A stretch of DNA of 64,000 nucleotides from Pomphorhynchus laevis (GCA_012934845.2 WNNJ02001852.1:1-64000); one strand, 5' to 3'. Shown: positions 34,243 through 45,649, counted from the first letter of the stretch. Translations and numbers: made by a program. The notes: generated by a model not told the origin, from the letters alone.

Positions 34243-35235
34243 TTAAGTTGGAAGGTTTCCGTCTCGAGCGACCTCTAACAGGCACGCTGCATTTCCCCGC
34301 TGCACTGCACAGCTTAAACGCTGCAAGAGGAAATTGGTAGCTCTTCGATCATCTGTTGCCACCACCAACATATTGCCCAGTTTTTTCAAAAAATTCGAAG
34401 GTATCGGTCCGGCAGCACAAATTGTGTCGATCGCCAACGGCACAAATTTATATTGCGATTCGTCAATACATGTATATTTGGCCTTCTTTCGATCCTCTGC
34501 CAATCTAGCAACCTCCCCGGCCCCAGAGACCGCACTAGGCAAATGACTGGCAGCAAGAATGTTGGGACACGTGAAGTCCCATACTAGCAGACGTCCCCTT
34601 TCCCATGGGACTAGTGAAGCACCGTCCGGTCTCTTTCCATCGTTTCTGCAGAGCCCGATTGGTTCAAGGCGGGACGGGACACCGGCTGTTGCAAGGGCAC
34701 TACGAATAAGTGTGTTTACAGCACTGTGCCGATTGTGCCGAGAAATCACTCTGGGGCAGTCTAGCCCGTGAATACCAGAGGGGTCTGATACGACGCCGCA
34801 CTCACACTTAAATGAAACCGAGTTGAGAATACCGAGGCGGAGGGCTGATGCAAGACATATTAAACTGTCGTCTAGTTTTGTGCCCATCGAAGCTATCGGT
34901 AGGGCATTAAGGAATGCGCCAGACCATCTGGTAGACGCGGCTAGCAAACGGGACCGATCTTTAGGAAAGGCGCATGAAGCTGTCAGGTGTCGGAATTCCT
35001 TCTCAAACAACGGGACTGTCCAACGTTTTTGCAAGGTTGTATCCGTTGGAACAGTCAGGTCGAATTTAGTGGTCCAACTCTCTGACGCCGTTCGGTAGTT
35101 AAGGTCACTAGTGCCTGAGCGATTTGCCAAATGCTCTGGGATTAATAGTGCAGTTAAGTCCTTTGTGCGCGAAACAGATGAACAAAAGGCCGGTATAGAT
35201 AACTCTTCCGCACGCAAAACACCCAGTCCACTCAA
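34243..35235 (-). pseudogene. Y2 zinc knuckle and RLE nuclease
   Basis: 330 codons. The knuckle CECGVVSDPSGIHGLDC is at about residues 145-161 (C-x-C-x9-H-x3-C). The nuclease signature RPDGASLV is followed about 16 residues on by WDFTCP, a PD then D spacing like other R2-group endonucleases. The conserved tail YKFVPLAID and FLLQRLSCAVQRGNAA ends the protein. Confidence 0.78.
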
Positions 35236-36124
35236 TCTTAACAGGTAGCGAGGCTTGACGCCAGGCTATGTCAGAGAGGCTGAGGTTAAGGATTTTCTCC
35301 AGAGAGCTGCGAACTTCCTCGTCGAAGGCTTTCACGAGGCCGCTTGTATAACACGGTGCGCAGCGTAAAAGGAAGTTGATCTTTGGCAGCGTCAAACAAT
35401 GTCGAAGTATAAAGAAGGCGTCGTGCTTCGCAAGTTTTGAGAGCTTTCGGCATACCTGCTGAAGTTGTGTGATAGCCGATTCCAAGAACATATCGAGGTG
35501 AAATCCGGCGCAAAGCGGAGCGCCTAGCAAGTCCGCGGATGACACATCACAGACTTTTACGTTTGGCATTATATCAAGTAGAGGTTGAATATAGGTACCG
35601 CTTTTAGAAATCACTTGGCATTTGTCTGGCCGTAAGAACAATCCAATTTTTGCTCCTTGAGTTCGAATGTGTTCGATATCATTGATTAGAGTGGAAACTT
35701 CTCCCCCTATGCAGCAGTCATCCAGATACCAAACAGCTAATGGTGACAAAAGGCTGTGGGTCAGACTGTTGATGGTAAGTGAGAACAGGAGAGGACCGAG
35801 AGGATCCCCTTGTTGTACTCCCTCTTTTGAATCAATCACATTGTCCTCGAAGAGAAGTGTGCTTGGGTAATCGTAGCACATTTCCACGAAGTCCTGGATC
35901 CCCGGGATTTCCTTCTTCACAACCTGAAGGACTGCGCTCCTGCTGATTGAGTTAAAGGCATTTTCGAAGTCTAACTTTACCATCGCTGAATTGCCTACCA
36001 AACCGTGTTCAGCAAAACATCTCGCTGCATGAATTGCGGCCTCGACACCCCCAGGCACACCGACGCCAAGTTGATTTGGAAGAAGCATGCCAACCACTCT
36101 CTCTGTAGCAAATCTGCAAGCCAC
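35108..36124 (-). pseudogene. Y2 reverse transcriptase
   Basis: 338 codons. LGVGVPGGVEAAIHAARCF precedes block A (MVKLDFENAFNSISRS), block B is GVQQGDPLGPLLFSL, block C is AVWYLDDCCIGG, and GLFLRPDKCQVIS follows. The thumb has LLRCAPCYTSG. Motifs and spacing are intact, but the frame changes near 35230 where the thumb meets the knuckle part. The RT would copy the element RNA from a nick made by the C-terminal nuclease. Confidence 0.78.
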
Positions 36125-36347
36125 CTTAGCAGCTAGCCAGCGGAAGGTACACCCAACAGCTATAGGTCTGACTCTATCCGTCCCCTTTTACGAAAAGCCA
36201 GAAGCTTGGCTCCGCATAATATAGGCCTAATCGAGGTTGCCACTTTACCCGCAAGGATGTTTCTTGTTAGCTCACAAATTGATTTCAGTAGTATGTCTCC
36301 TGCGACACCACTCGAACGACTAACTAGGTCACGTAGATGAGGAGGAC

Positions 36348-37097
36348 TCAGGTCATCAGCACCCTAGCAGAAGACGGTGGAAATGACTGGAGAGCCGACA
36401 AGACAGAAGGACCCGAAATAAGTGGACCTAAATCGAGATTTGACCGCGGACGTGCGCAGCTTTCATTATAAAGTAACCGCCGTTCTGGATGTTTGCGACG
36501 CAAAAGCTCGATAATCTGCTCGTCCGCACTCAACAGCTGGTTGTTATCGGCAAGCAGTCGTACCGCTCCACGAATATCACCATCCTCCAACTTTTCAGAA
36601 ACCTTGTTTCGAAGTTGATCATCCCGGCGATATACAGGTTTAGTTCTTGGTGTACTGATTGCTGTGATTGCCTTTTGACCGTACGACATGCATGCTGACT
36701 TTAACGTCGACTCTAGTGATACAGTACAAATACCCCTGTTCGTTAGTGGCACGCGCAAGACTGGTTTCGCGAATCCGAGGAGTTGCATCCATGGGTTATC
36801 GTTTAGCGGGCAAGCGTTGGCAGCATTTATTAGTTCGACAAGCTTGGTTGCTATTGTGGGCCTCGCTGCACGTGGTATTCGCCGAACCAGACGTACGTTC
36901 TCGCAAAGTAGTTCCATGCTCGATAACGAACTTTGGAGGCTTGGGAAAGCGGTTGGATTGCCATTGGAGTAGGCATCTGCTGTATTTAGTTTGTGAATCG
37001 TTGGAGGCTTGCCGGAGCCAGGGCACGTTGAGCCTCGACCGTGCTGCCGATAAGTCCACTTGCCACATCCATAAAATCCCGGTAGCATACGGAGCAT
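36348..37097 (-). pseudogene. Y2 N-terminal region
   Basis: 249 codons containing half of the N-terminal finger (HGRGSTCPGSG) and a basic linker (VRLVRRIPRAARPTIATKL) that aligns with Y1 (VWLVRRIPRSARLQVATTL). It then has a region ending in RSNLDLGPLISGPS just before the RT. The finger probably contributes to DNA or RNA binding, as N-terminal fingers do in R2. The residues CSVC lie in the adjacent frame. Confidence 0.6.
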
Positions 37098-37344
37098 TGT
37101 AAGAATGTATATATATTAGATTGTATTTAGGCGTTCTGAAAATTGTATGTTTATTAGGAACCAAAAAATTTTTAAGGTGGAATTAAACTATTTATTGTGG
37201 AATTAAATTATTTTCTTTGCAGAATCTTAAAAATATAATGACCATTTTACATTGCGATTTTTTTTTTCGATTTGTTCCAAGCTTCTAGATAGCTGCAGAC
37301 CAGTGGCTCCATAGCACTCTCGAATGATTTAAATAGTTGATAGT

Positions 37345-37530
37345 GATCCATTATTGATAAATAATTATTGAAGGTGGATCAAAGAAAATATGATATTATT
37401 TTTGATATTTCGCTAAATTCTGTTAGCATCTTCAGAAAATTAGAAGGTTTTTTTATGTACATGCTTATATAAAAAAGTTCAAAACGATCATCGTTATTTG
37501 CTTAGAACATGTGCTGCTGTTTACTTAATA
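37345..37530 (-). repeat. PLE pseudo-LTR, 5' copy
   Basis: It aligns with 23765-23930 over about 150 bases with small gaps. On minus it carries the hammerhead-like hairpin at 37404-37435 (CTGAAGATGCTAAC, then TTAGCGAAATATC). It marks the upstream limit of the PLE that has been split by Y1, K1 and Y2. Confidence 0.55.
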
Positions 37531-37689
37531 GTTAATATTTATTTTAATAATATTTTTTATATTGTAAATTTTATATATTTTAATATTTTGTTAATCTTTA
37601 GTAAAAAAGATAAATACAGGAGAACGTTTGTCTACTTCGTAGAGAAAAGAAATGTCATTATTTTCGCAAGACTGGCTGCTACTACCAGC

Positions 37690-37915
37690 TAAAGTGCTTC
37701 ATAATAAGATCTTTAGTACTCCATAATAAGAAATAGAAAAGGAAAAACATCATCAACTTGCTTGAAAATGAGCAGAAAAATAATTTCGTATCAATAAAAT
37801 ACATAGTTTCATTATTTCTGACATTGATTATATTACCGGGAAAACTACTCCACAGATCAATAATAACTGGTCAGTAGAACAAATCAGATCAGATATCTGA
37901 ATCTGCGTATTTTAT
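37690..37915 (-). repeat. Dispersed repeat R, copy 1
   Basis: On minus it matches 56325-56545 on plus. Shared pieces are GATTTGTTCTACTGAC, TTATTATTGA-CTGTGGA and a pair of A/T-rich blocks (TTTCTGCTAATTTTCAAGC against TTTCTGCTCATTTTCAAGC). No coding potential. It could be the end of a PLE or a small non-autonomous element. Confidence 0.5.
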
Positions 37916-38149
37916 ACGATATAAAATTTAATTCAAAAATTTTATTAATAAATTCTAAAATTATATCAATTCTTAATTCAGAAATTTTATTAATCTTAAG
38001 ATTTAAAGGAAAGTTTTTATAATGTGGCAAATGCACACAGAATGTCTGCTTACAAGCTCACAAAAGCGAAACAGATTGAAAAAGAAATTACTCGATTGAA
38101 ATTACAGCTTGAAAAAATTACAGATTGAAAAAAAATTACTGATTAACTT

Positions 38150-38320
38150 TTTTGTAAGTCATATATGGTACAGCCGCCCAGCAAATATTCCTTTATACCA
38201 TTTAAAAAAAGCTACTCTAGCCAGACAAATTAAGAAAAAACCGAAACATGAGTCGGCTAATGTCACTTATGCGATAAAATGTCTGAATTGCTTGGACAAT
38301 TTATGAGTACATCGAACGTA
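38150..38320 (+). mobile_element. Possible GIY-YIG-region fragment of a PLE-like element
   Basis: The reading SRPANIPLYHLKKATLARQIKKK is followed by SANVTYAIKCLNC, which resembles the strand before the GIY-YIG motif (VYKISCLEC in the PLE at 24.4 kb). No nuclease core follows, so the match is weak. Confidence 0.25.
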
Positions 38321-38744
38321 TCATTGGGCAATTTAATATTTTATTATTTAAAATGAAAATATCCTTACAAAGAACTGTTACTCAAACGAACACATCAGTG
38401 TATTTAAAAAAAGTTGATTATTATCAAATATTAATCGATTGTTCACTTGTTTGTCCTTATTATCGATTTAAGAGAAGAGAGTGAAATAATGCTTTTCCAA
38501 TTTAGATTAGTTATCTTAGTCATAGTAGTTTATAAAATATATAAATTTGGAAAAGTAAATAACTTAATTTTAAGATGTTCTATAAGATTTCTTAAGAGTG
38601 TGTAAAATCTTAATCCTAAAATTTTCTTAATCTTTAGATTTTCTGTTTTAGACATTTAAGTCATGAATTTTTTATAACTAAATTTTTATGAATTTATGAA
38701 TATATAATGTACAATGTATTTAAATAAATATTCGACTTCATAAA

Positions 38745-38835
38745 GAGAAACTGCTATGCTTTTAGGTTTCGGCTACCATTCCTCGAAACAACATCGGGTC
38801 TAATATATGTTAATGATGTATTTCATTTGGTGTGA
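38745..38835. ncRNA. Candidate structured RNA motif, copy 2 (degenerate)
   Basis: It shares AACTGCTATGC, AGGTTTCGGC and TAATGATGTATTTC with copy 1 in the same order. The CATAGCAG strand is reduced to CATC, so the pseudoknot is not complete here. It follows a decayed RT C-terminus (39000-38840). Confidence 0.35.
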
Positions 38836-39216
38836 CTCAGTTGTCTAGCATAATGATTACTTTTAACATAAATATTTTTAACTATTCAAATATAAAAACT
38901 TTTCACCTAATTGTTTAAATCTATTTTTTATAATATTTATATTTTACAATATTTTTGTATAATTTTGTTTATATTACCCTATAAACTGTATTGATCAAAT
39001 CAGCTAACTGAGTCTACGTATTTAAAAAATAATTATAAAATAAACAAAACATAATAATGCTAAATCAACATTTAATAATTAAATAATAAAATTAATAATT
39101 GTTTTTAGATTTTCTATAATTTAAATCAAGTTAAAATAAAAAATTGAAATTTAAAAAGTCATTTTTATGAATTAACTAATAAAAAAGAGACGTTGTATCA
39201 GAATAAGAATTAGAGG

Positions 39217-39312
39217 TCATCAGGAGGAACTGCTATGCTATCAGGTTTCGGCCCCTAACTCCTCTACCCAACATAGCAGCGGGGCCAAATACATGCTAAT
39301 GATGTATTTCCT
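39217..39312. ncRNA. Candidate structured RNA motif beside the W reverse transcriptase, copy 1
   Basis: On plus: an outer stem GAGGAA with TTCCTC. Inside, CTGCTATG pairs with CATAGCAG and GGCCCC pairs with GGGGCC in crossing order, an H-type pseudoknot. Then a hairpin AAATACAT-loop-ATGTATTT. A related copy is at 38745-38835, where the outer parts and the last hairpin are kept and one pseudoknot strand is partly deleted. Strand of action is unknown. Confidence 0.4.
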
Positions 39313-39353
39313 CTGAAATAACTATCTAGTATCTTATTCTAATACAAAGTATA

Positions 39354-39990
39354 TTATTTATTATCCATCCATAAAAATTTGTTACTTAAGAGTTTAAATT
39401 TATTCTTTATATTATTGTGTTGATTTATATATTTTACTATTTTCTGCTTGATGTTATTTTTATAGTAACCTAGTTTAAAATATGTATCTATTAAATTATT
39501 TAAATGATTTTGACGAAAGCCAATATCGTTACATATTGTTGCAATCCTTAAAATTTCATTATTTAATGTATTATATTTTATATTATATGGTATGCATGAA
39601 TGCTCATGCAAAAATATGTTTCTTGTAAATTTAAATATGTCATCTTTACGATATAAATTAATAGTAGTTTTAGTTAATGTTAATTTAATGTTCATATCTA
39701 GATATACACCTTCTTTATCATTAATATTGGTTTTGTTAAGAATAAGGCTACCTGGATAAACTTGTTCACTAATTAAATAAAAATTATTAAAAGTAAATAC
39801 ACATATATCATCAATGTATCGAAACATATATTTCATATATTTATATTGTTTAGATTTAGTTTTTACACAGTTATGAACAAATTCATATTCTATAAAGCTT
39901 AAAAACAAGTCAGCTATAATTGGGCTACTATTACCTCTCATTGAAACACCTTTTACTTGTCTAACATTTATTATTCTTGAGTAAACACTG
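39354..39990 (-). pseudogene. Element W reverse transcriptase, C-terminal two thirds
   Basis: 195 codons from the Met at 39941, with coding signal reaching upstream to about 39990 (VRQVKGVSMRGNSSPIIADLFLSF, RT block B). Block C is MFRYIDDICVF. Then come VYPGSLILNK, VYLDMNIKL, LYRKDDIFKF and an unusual tail (HLNNLIDTYFKLGYY). The set ADLFL-YIDD-YP-LD-DxF-GY recalls an RT group widespread in marine animals and fish that I cannot name with certainty. It is not the same as the 24-37 kb PLE. The catalytic Asp pair is present. The N-terminal RT is missing. Confidence 0.6.
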
Positions 39991-40189
39991 GGTGAACAAT
40001 GAATATAACATTCATTATTCTTGAGTAAACATTTATTTTAAAGTGAACATTTATTTTAATCGATTTATAGCATTCAATGCTGTATTATTTAAAATGTAGA
40101 GATCTTTTCAAAGAACTATTACTCAAACGAACACATCAGTGTATTTCTGATGTTTGTAAATGATTATTCTTTATAAAAATAATAGTTTG

Positions 40190-41230
40190 TTTTTAACGTT
40201 TCTCCGCTACACAAAATTGACAAATTTGAGTACATAATAAAAAGCGATTTATTTGTCTTTGAATAAATTTTATCAGTAAAATAAAATATATCAGTAAAAT
40301 ATTTAAATATATATCAGTAATCGTTTAAGAACGATTATATATCAGTTGTCGTTTAATATCTACAATATATCTAATATATTGATATTTATATATCAGTTGT
40401 CGTTTAAGAACTTTATTATTCTTCCGGAAAAAGTATGTTATTTAAGCATTATGATCAGTAAATTTTAACAATATAGACACTCATACACGATTTTTACATC
40501 AATTCGAGTGTGACTGTAATGTAATATCTTTAGAATCTCACGAGCAAAAGTCTGATTATTACGCATAAATAATCTTGATGATACATTATTATTGCATTTT
40601 ATTTTTGAGTTCGATTTTTTAAACAATATACGGGAATAACAATTGAGTGATTTAAATTAGGGAAATTAAAGATTATTGACTCGGTATTTGAGGAACGTAG
40701 CATTATTATAAAAACAAAATTGTAATGTACAAATAGCTTTGACATAATTTAATGAAAAATCAATCCTGTTACTATGCATACAAAATATGTAATAAAATTG
40801 TTTAAAATGAAACGGTGTTAATTATTCACTGTTTATATTATTAATCGATTGTTCACTCACATATCTTAATATTTTTTATATTAATTACGTAAATTTTAAT
40901 ACAAAATTTAATTTATGTTTTAATATTAACTATCAGTGTTTTTCATAATAAGAATTAATTTTTGTTACGTAAATTTTAGTACGAAATTTAAATTTCATTT
41001 TATATTTTTTTATTAACTAATTTTTAAAGTAAGTATTAATGCTTGTTTAACTTCTTAAACAAACATTATTTTACTGTTCTGATGTTAAAAATATTATAAA
41101 ATATATTTATATGTTTATTATTATTGCCAATATTTATTGACTAAATTGAATATCTAAAAATTAATTTGTCTTTGCATATTTAGAATATACTATTTTTCAT
41201 AATTTTTTATTGTTTTTATTTAATTTGTGA
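40190..41230. other. AT-rich stretch without recognised content
   Basis: No reading, hairpin or known motif beyond short A/T repeats (ATATATCAGTTGTCGTTTAA twice near 40335 and 40390) and ATTAATCGATTGTTCACT at 40843, which also occurs at 38438. The latter suggests more element W debris. Confidence 0.4.
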
Positions 41231-41233
41231 ATA

Positions 41234-41700
41234 TTGATGAATAGAGTAGAAATCGAATATTGTTATAAACCGTTTTTAACTGTCTACTGTACCAAACGGC
41301 TGCAAATAAGTCAATCAACTCGTTTCGTTTATAAAATCAAGCGACAACTATTCGAAGTTATCAATGTGCCTTATTTCTATAGGCACATCACGCAAGTATT
41401 TTCCAAAGGTCAATATTATTTTCATATCCATAACGCATAGAACTTAACGAGCATTTTTTAAATAACTTTGTAAGTTGGCTAAGAGAAATAATAGTTAATC
41501 CTAACTTTCATGATCAAAATAAAATCCACATACAGCTGTTGATGAAACCATGTTTCGATTATCAGGATTATCTACATTTACAGAATCTGCTCTATCAATT
41601 TGATGGAAAAACTATTACGTGTAATGTTCTTATAATTGAAACACTTTTGATCGGGATTATTAAATATGCGGAGGACAACTATTTTCATTAAGCCGATCAT
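41234..41700 (+). pseudogene. Unrecognised possible coding remnant
   Basis: A 68-codon reading (41234-41440, containing VINVPYFYRHITQVF) is followed by a stretch near 41460-41690 with amino-acid-like composition (NFHDQNKIHIQLL and CNVLIIETLL). I cannot assign a family. It may be the fossil of an old element or of a host gene. Chance open reading is possible in DNA this AT-rich. Confidence 0.25.
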
Positions 41701-41874
41701 TGACAGCGTTAGTTAATTGTCGTCTCGAACCGCGCGGTGATATTATTCAATCACATCGAGCTGTTTCATCCATTATTTATATAGACGAATTGTGACATGT
41801 ATCTGCTCAACACTCAAGTAACTACAAGTTAATTTGCGCATACATTCTTCTACTGATCCCGCGCCAAGATTTCA

Positions 41875-42270
41875 ATGTCATTCAATAACTTATCAACGAA
41901 TTCTTCGTCACAACCAGGTATTTCCTCCATTCAAGGAAGTAAGATAAGTACTGCTTTATTTTCTAACTCACAAACTGAACTGATGGAACTTCATCAATTT
42001 TTCGTCTCTAATGGAGAGACAAAAATATTTAACTGTATGTTTCGAAGTTTTACCGATTTATATAAGAATAGAATTTTATACAATTTGATTAAGTATTATG
42101 AAGCCGAGGTAAGAGTATCGTTTACATCTTCAGACATCGCTTCTGAGTACATAAAGTACTTCAATAATAATCTCTCCCAGTTTGGTTTAATTATTTTTAA
42201 ACATATTCAAGCGTCAGTCAAAATAAAAAATATCCCTCTGACCTTGACACAGACGACTTTCAAACTCTAG
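41875..42270 (+). pseudogene. Copy D ORF1, N-terminal part
   Basis: 131 codons matching the N-terminal and RRM-like part of copies A and B (NRILYNLIKY, then SFTSSDIASEYIKYFNNN). The N-terminus is unlike A and B, so ORF1 is diverse in this family. The downstream knuckle part is broken by several stops. Confidence 0.6.
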
Positions 42271-44601
42271 AGAGAATTTACCAAATAACCAACATACGCT
42301 TTTTAAATGGTAAAAATAGTTTTCCCCTACCGATTGCATTCCGCTCCACCTCGGTAGGAAACGCCGAGTGTATCTCAAGATCCGGCTGTAATCCATTTCT
42401 GGGCCACAACTCAGATTTTCACTTGTAAGCACAAAGGACCTGGCCTACCCCACTGTAATAACTGCCACAAGTGGGAACACTGAGGGTCAGGCTGCCACAT
42501 CCCTCAGTCCTGTGGGGTCTGTGTGTCAACAGATTCACCACACATGAACGGGAAGTGCAACAATCTCCCACACTGCTCGAATTATGGAGGCGACCATCCG
42601 GCTCGTCTCAAAAAAGTCGACTCTTTAAAGAATATATGAAGAGACACTGCACTCCCTCGATTAACACCACTTCCAATTTCGCAGATGCAAGCAAATCCAA
42701 CACCACTGGAGCTAGCAAAAAGCTGTCCGACCTGGACATTACTCGTTTGATCGATGCGAAAAACCAAGCGTCTTCCAAGAATATGGAAGACTTGATTACA
42801 CATATATTTAGCATGTTGTGTGGCACGCCACAGATCTCCACTACTGCATCCCCGGATTCAAAGAAAATAGGCGCCTCGCTCATATCCAGCTGTCCATCCG
42901 ACTCTCAAAAAAAGGGACATTTTGGAAAGTGGTGGACTGTAAGGGAAATGAAGATAATGCCCGCGGGCAAATGACTCCCTCTGTTGAGGCTAGAAGTGGT
43001 AGGGCAACCTTCCTGCCTCTGATTTCGACTAGGGGAGGGGCTTTCCCATTCCGGTTCACTATCGCAATGGGAAGTAATCGCGAACCCTTATCACTGAATA
43101 TCCTTCAGTGAAATTCGGGAGGTGCTTCCGCTCTTAGCCTTCTATCTGGTAGAGATACAGATGTAATAGTCCTTCAGGAGACGCGGTCTATTCGTCTCCC
43201 CCAGGATATTACTCGATTTATTTCTTATCACATAACCTCCTACTTTACTCAGTATATAACCTCTCCTCACTCATATTCATCTCAAGGTCTTTTAGCCTAG
43301 TGAAGAGCTCTTTAAGATCATCCCTTTTATTAAACTATTCTTGTCCACCCCTATTTTGTCTAGCGATTTTACTCTGTAAGAACGGTAAACGTATCAGCAT
43401 AGCTAATATCTATATCCGGCCAGGAGAAATTCACAAGAACCGTGACCACCTGGATCGTATATTAGGTTGCGGCTATGATATGGTACTTGATGACTTCAAC
43501 GACAGAACTGGTCGTTAGATTAATTCAGCACTCCCCAGAGCCAGGAACGACTATCTTATACATAAACCACCATCTTCCACCTTTAATTGCACTACAACAA
43601 ATTCACTCCTCGACATACTACTGCTTAATAGGATGTGGTTGTCAAAACCCATCTGTACTGAGCTTTCATGCCAACAACTTACCACTTCGCACGACCTACT
43701 TCGTTGTCGGTTAGAGGAAGATACATTGCTTAGAATGAGGCTCTACTTTGATCTAATCAGAGTGGCCTGCTTCTAGGCTGCCATCCAGCTCTTCCCTGTT
43801 GTAAATAATGCGAGTCTGGCCGATTTAATTGCTACCTCTCTTAGCAAGCTATCACGATATTTTCGACTACATGTAAATGTTGCTTATACAGTCCCATGCC
43901 AACAAAACTCAAGGTCATTGCAAAAATGCCACACCTTCCTAATCTGTCTGTTTCTGGTAGATAGGCCCTCTCGAATAAATACTGGAACACTAGATATAGA
44001 CTTCAGCTGAGTAGATATATGGCGAGCATTGCTCGTCTTAACCATTCTCAGTCTTCCTTTTAAAAGATATTCAAGAAAGAGAAGTTTGTCTGCCGGAAGG
44101 AGAGGGCATTGGGTTGGATAGGTAGTATAGACCTTGCTGAAGTTTTGGAGTAGTCACTATCCTTACATAACTATGGAGCCACTCAATCTCCCCAACCAAT
44201 CCTATCTCGGGGTGACTTCAGGATTAGGGATATATCTGTTACAGATATCCTTAACTCATGGGGGCAACTCCCGGGCACCTCTAAATCCGTCGCCCCCTCT
44301 CTTATCGTGTTTGGCACCTTTTGACATCTCATTAGAGAAGAGAAGTGGCCATCACGATGCTTTTAGCCTCACAATCCGATGTAGCCAACATCAACATCAG
44401 CCTAGAATATTTTTACCTAAGAGAAAATCGGTTTTATGTCACGAAGACATGCAGCCCATTTCGATTCAAAATCCCCTCATCTCCATCTACGAAAAGGAGC
44501 TTGCGCGTAGAATCCGCGTCTACTTAAGTAGGCTTAATTTAATCCCGCCGAGTTTTCATTGGTTTGTCAAAGGTTGCTAGGTTCCTTCAGCAATTGGTAA
44601 A

Positions 44602-45249
44602 GTGCACAAGTTTTGTCAGGATAATAGTCATCAACTTGCTGTAGCTGTTTTTCTTGACTTTTCTGATGCATTTGACCACATCTCAATTCCCTTCGTTATC
44701 TCTACTCTCAGGTCTCTCGGTTTCCCTGCGAGAATTGTTAGCAGAGCGGAGATACTGTTGTACACCAAGCGGTTCTTTTATGAAGACGACCCTGATGCAG
44801 GTCAGTTCTACCCTATTACAGGTGTGCATCAAGGTTTTTCACTTTCCCCTATCTTGTACCTTGCTACCTTTATTGTTCTACTCAAAGCATTTAAACGTCA
44901 TCAACATCTTGTGGTATATGATGATACCACAACTGTGTTTTTTGGAAGGAGGTGCAAAGATGTAGTCTCGGACATCATCCGTTTATTTTTAGGATTAAAG
45001 GGTCAATTACACTCATCCAATCTTATTTTAAACTACAACAAGTCACAGGTAGTAGTCTTTCATGGCGCCCCTACCACCAAAAAGAAACTTAAGAGACTAG
45101 CACTCTTTACATTCTCCTCCATTTTGCAGCTTCAACCACTCCCCATCTTCACGAGTCGCGTAAAATATTTGGGATTCACCGTTACGGTAAATAGGTCGGC
45201 GAAAGTTGACATGGATAGACTTAAACGTAGTCTGAAGAGAGATAGGTGA
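44602..45249 (+). pseudogene. Copy D reverse transcriptase
   Basis: 215 codons: AVAVFLDFSDAFDHISIPFV (block A), ITGVHQGFSLSPILYL (block B, Pro changed to His), then LVVYDDTTTVFFGRR where the usual YADD has lost the Ala codon. The rest (LILNYNKSQVVVFHG, KYLGFTVTVNRSA) is readable. The catalytic change and surrounding stops make it inactive. Confidence 0.7.
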
Positions 45250-45649
45250 GCTCTGAAACGGGTCCAGCAACTGTCATTGAATGGGAAAATCCAAGTATGC
45301 CTCTGGGGTACTTAAGCTATCTCGGGATTAGTCTTCTTTTCAAGATGACGTCTCCCAGAGCAAAGACTAAGGTTTCTCAAGCTCATAATCTCGAGATTAC
45401 CGATCATAGTCCGTCTCGACTGGATTCTTAGGGGGTGGTGAGAGACCCCGAATGGTTCAGACGGAAGGTGGCGCGCTAATTCTTTCGGGGCCTCATATCC
45501 CTCTGGACTTGAGGCCGTAGAGTTAAGTGAAGACGGAATGGACAAAGAGACAGAATTGCATGAACATATAGACTGACTTAATTTGTATCTTATTACTATT
45601 CATTTGTATTTTTTTATTAAGAAAACCTATTATTCTATAGACACTCATA

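Larger units (their letters stand above)
34225..37200 (-). mobile_element. RLE-type LINE family Y, copy Y2
   Basis: It has the same layout as Y1 on minus: N-terminal C2HC finger (CSVCYRDF in one frame, HGRGSTCPGSG in the next, near 37090-37020), linker with LVRRIPRAARP, RT (36360-35240), knuckle and nuclease (35235-34243). About three frame breaks. The protein is only about half identical to Y1, so the two are distinct lineages. It lies between the PLE N-terminal part and its 5' pseudo-LTR, a third insertion in the same PLE. Confidence 0.8.
38340..40190 (-). mobile_element. PLE-like element W with repeated flanks
   Basis: A direct repeat, AAGAACTNTTACTCAAACG then AACACATCAGTGTATTT, is found at 38372-38410 and again at 40107-40147. 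Between these lie RT sequence on minus (39990-39354), a second degenerate copy of its C-terminus (39000-38840) and, after each RT end, a repeated 90-nt motif (39217-39312 and 38745-38835). Repeat-RT-motif-partial RT-motif-repeat suggests a tandem, partly deleted insertion like those PLEs often form. Confidence 0.45.

Noticed and set aside
39217-39312. Classical hammerhead ribozyme
   Set aside because: GAAAC and CTGATGA-like words are present on minus but not in an order that closes the three-stem hammerhead. Only the pseudoknot reading is self-consistent.
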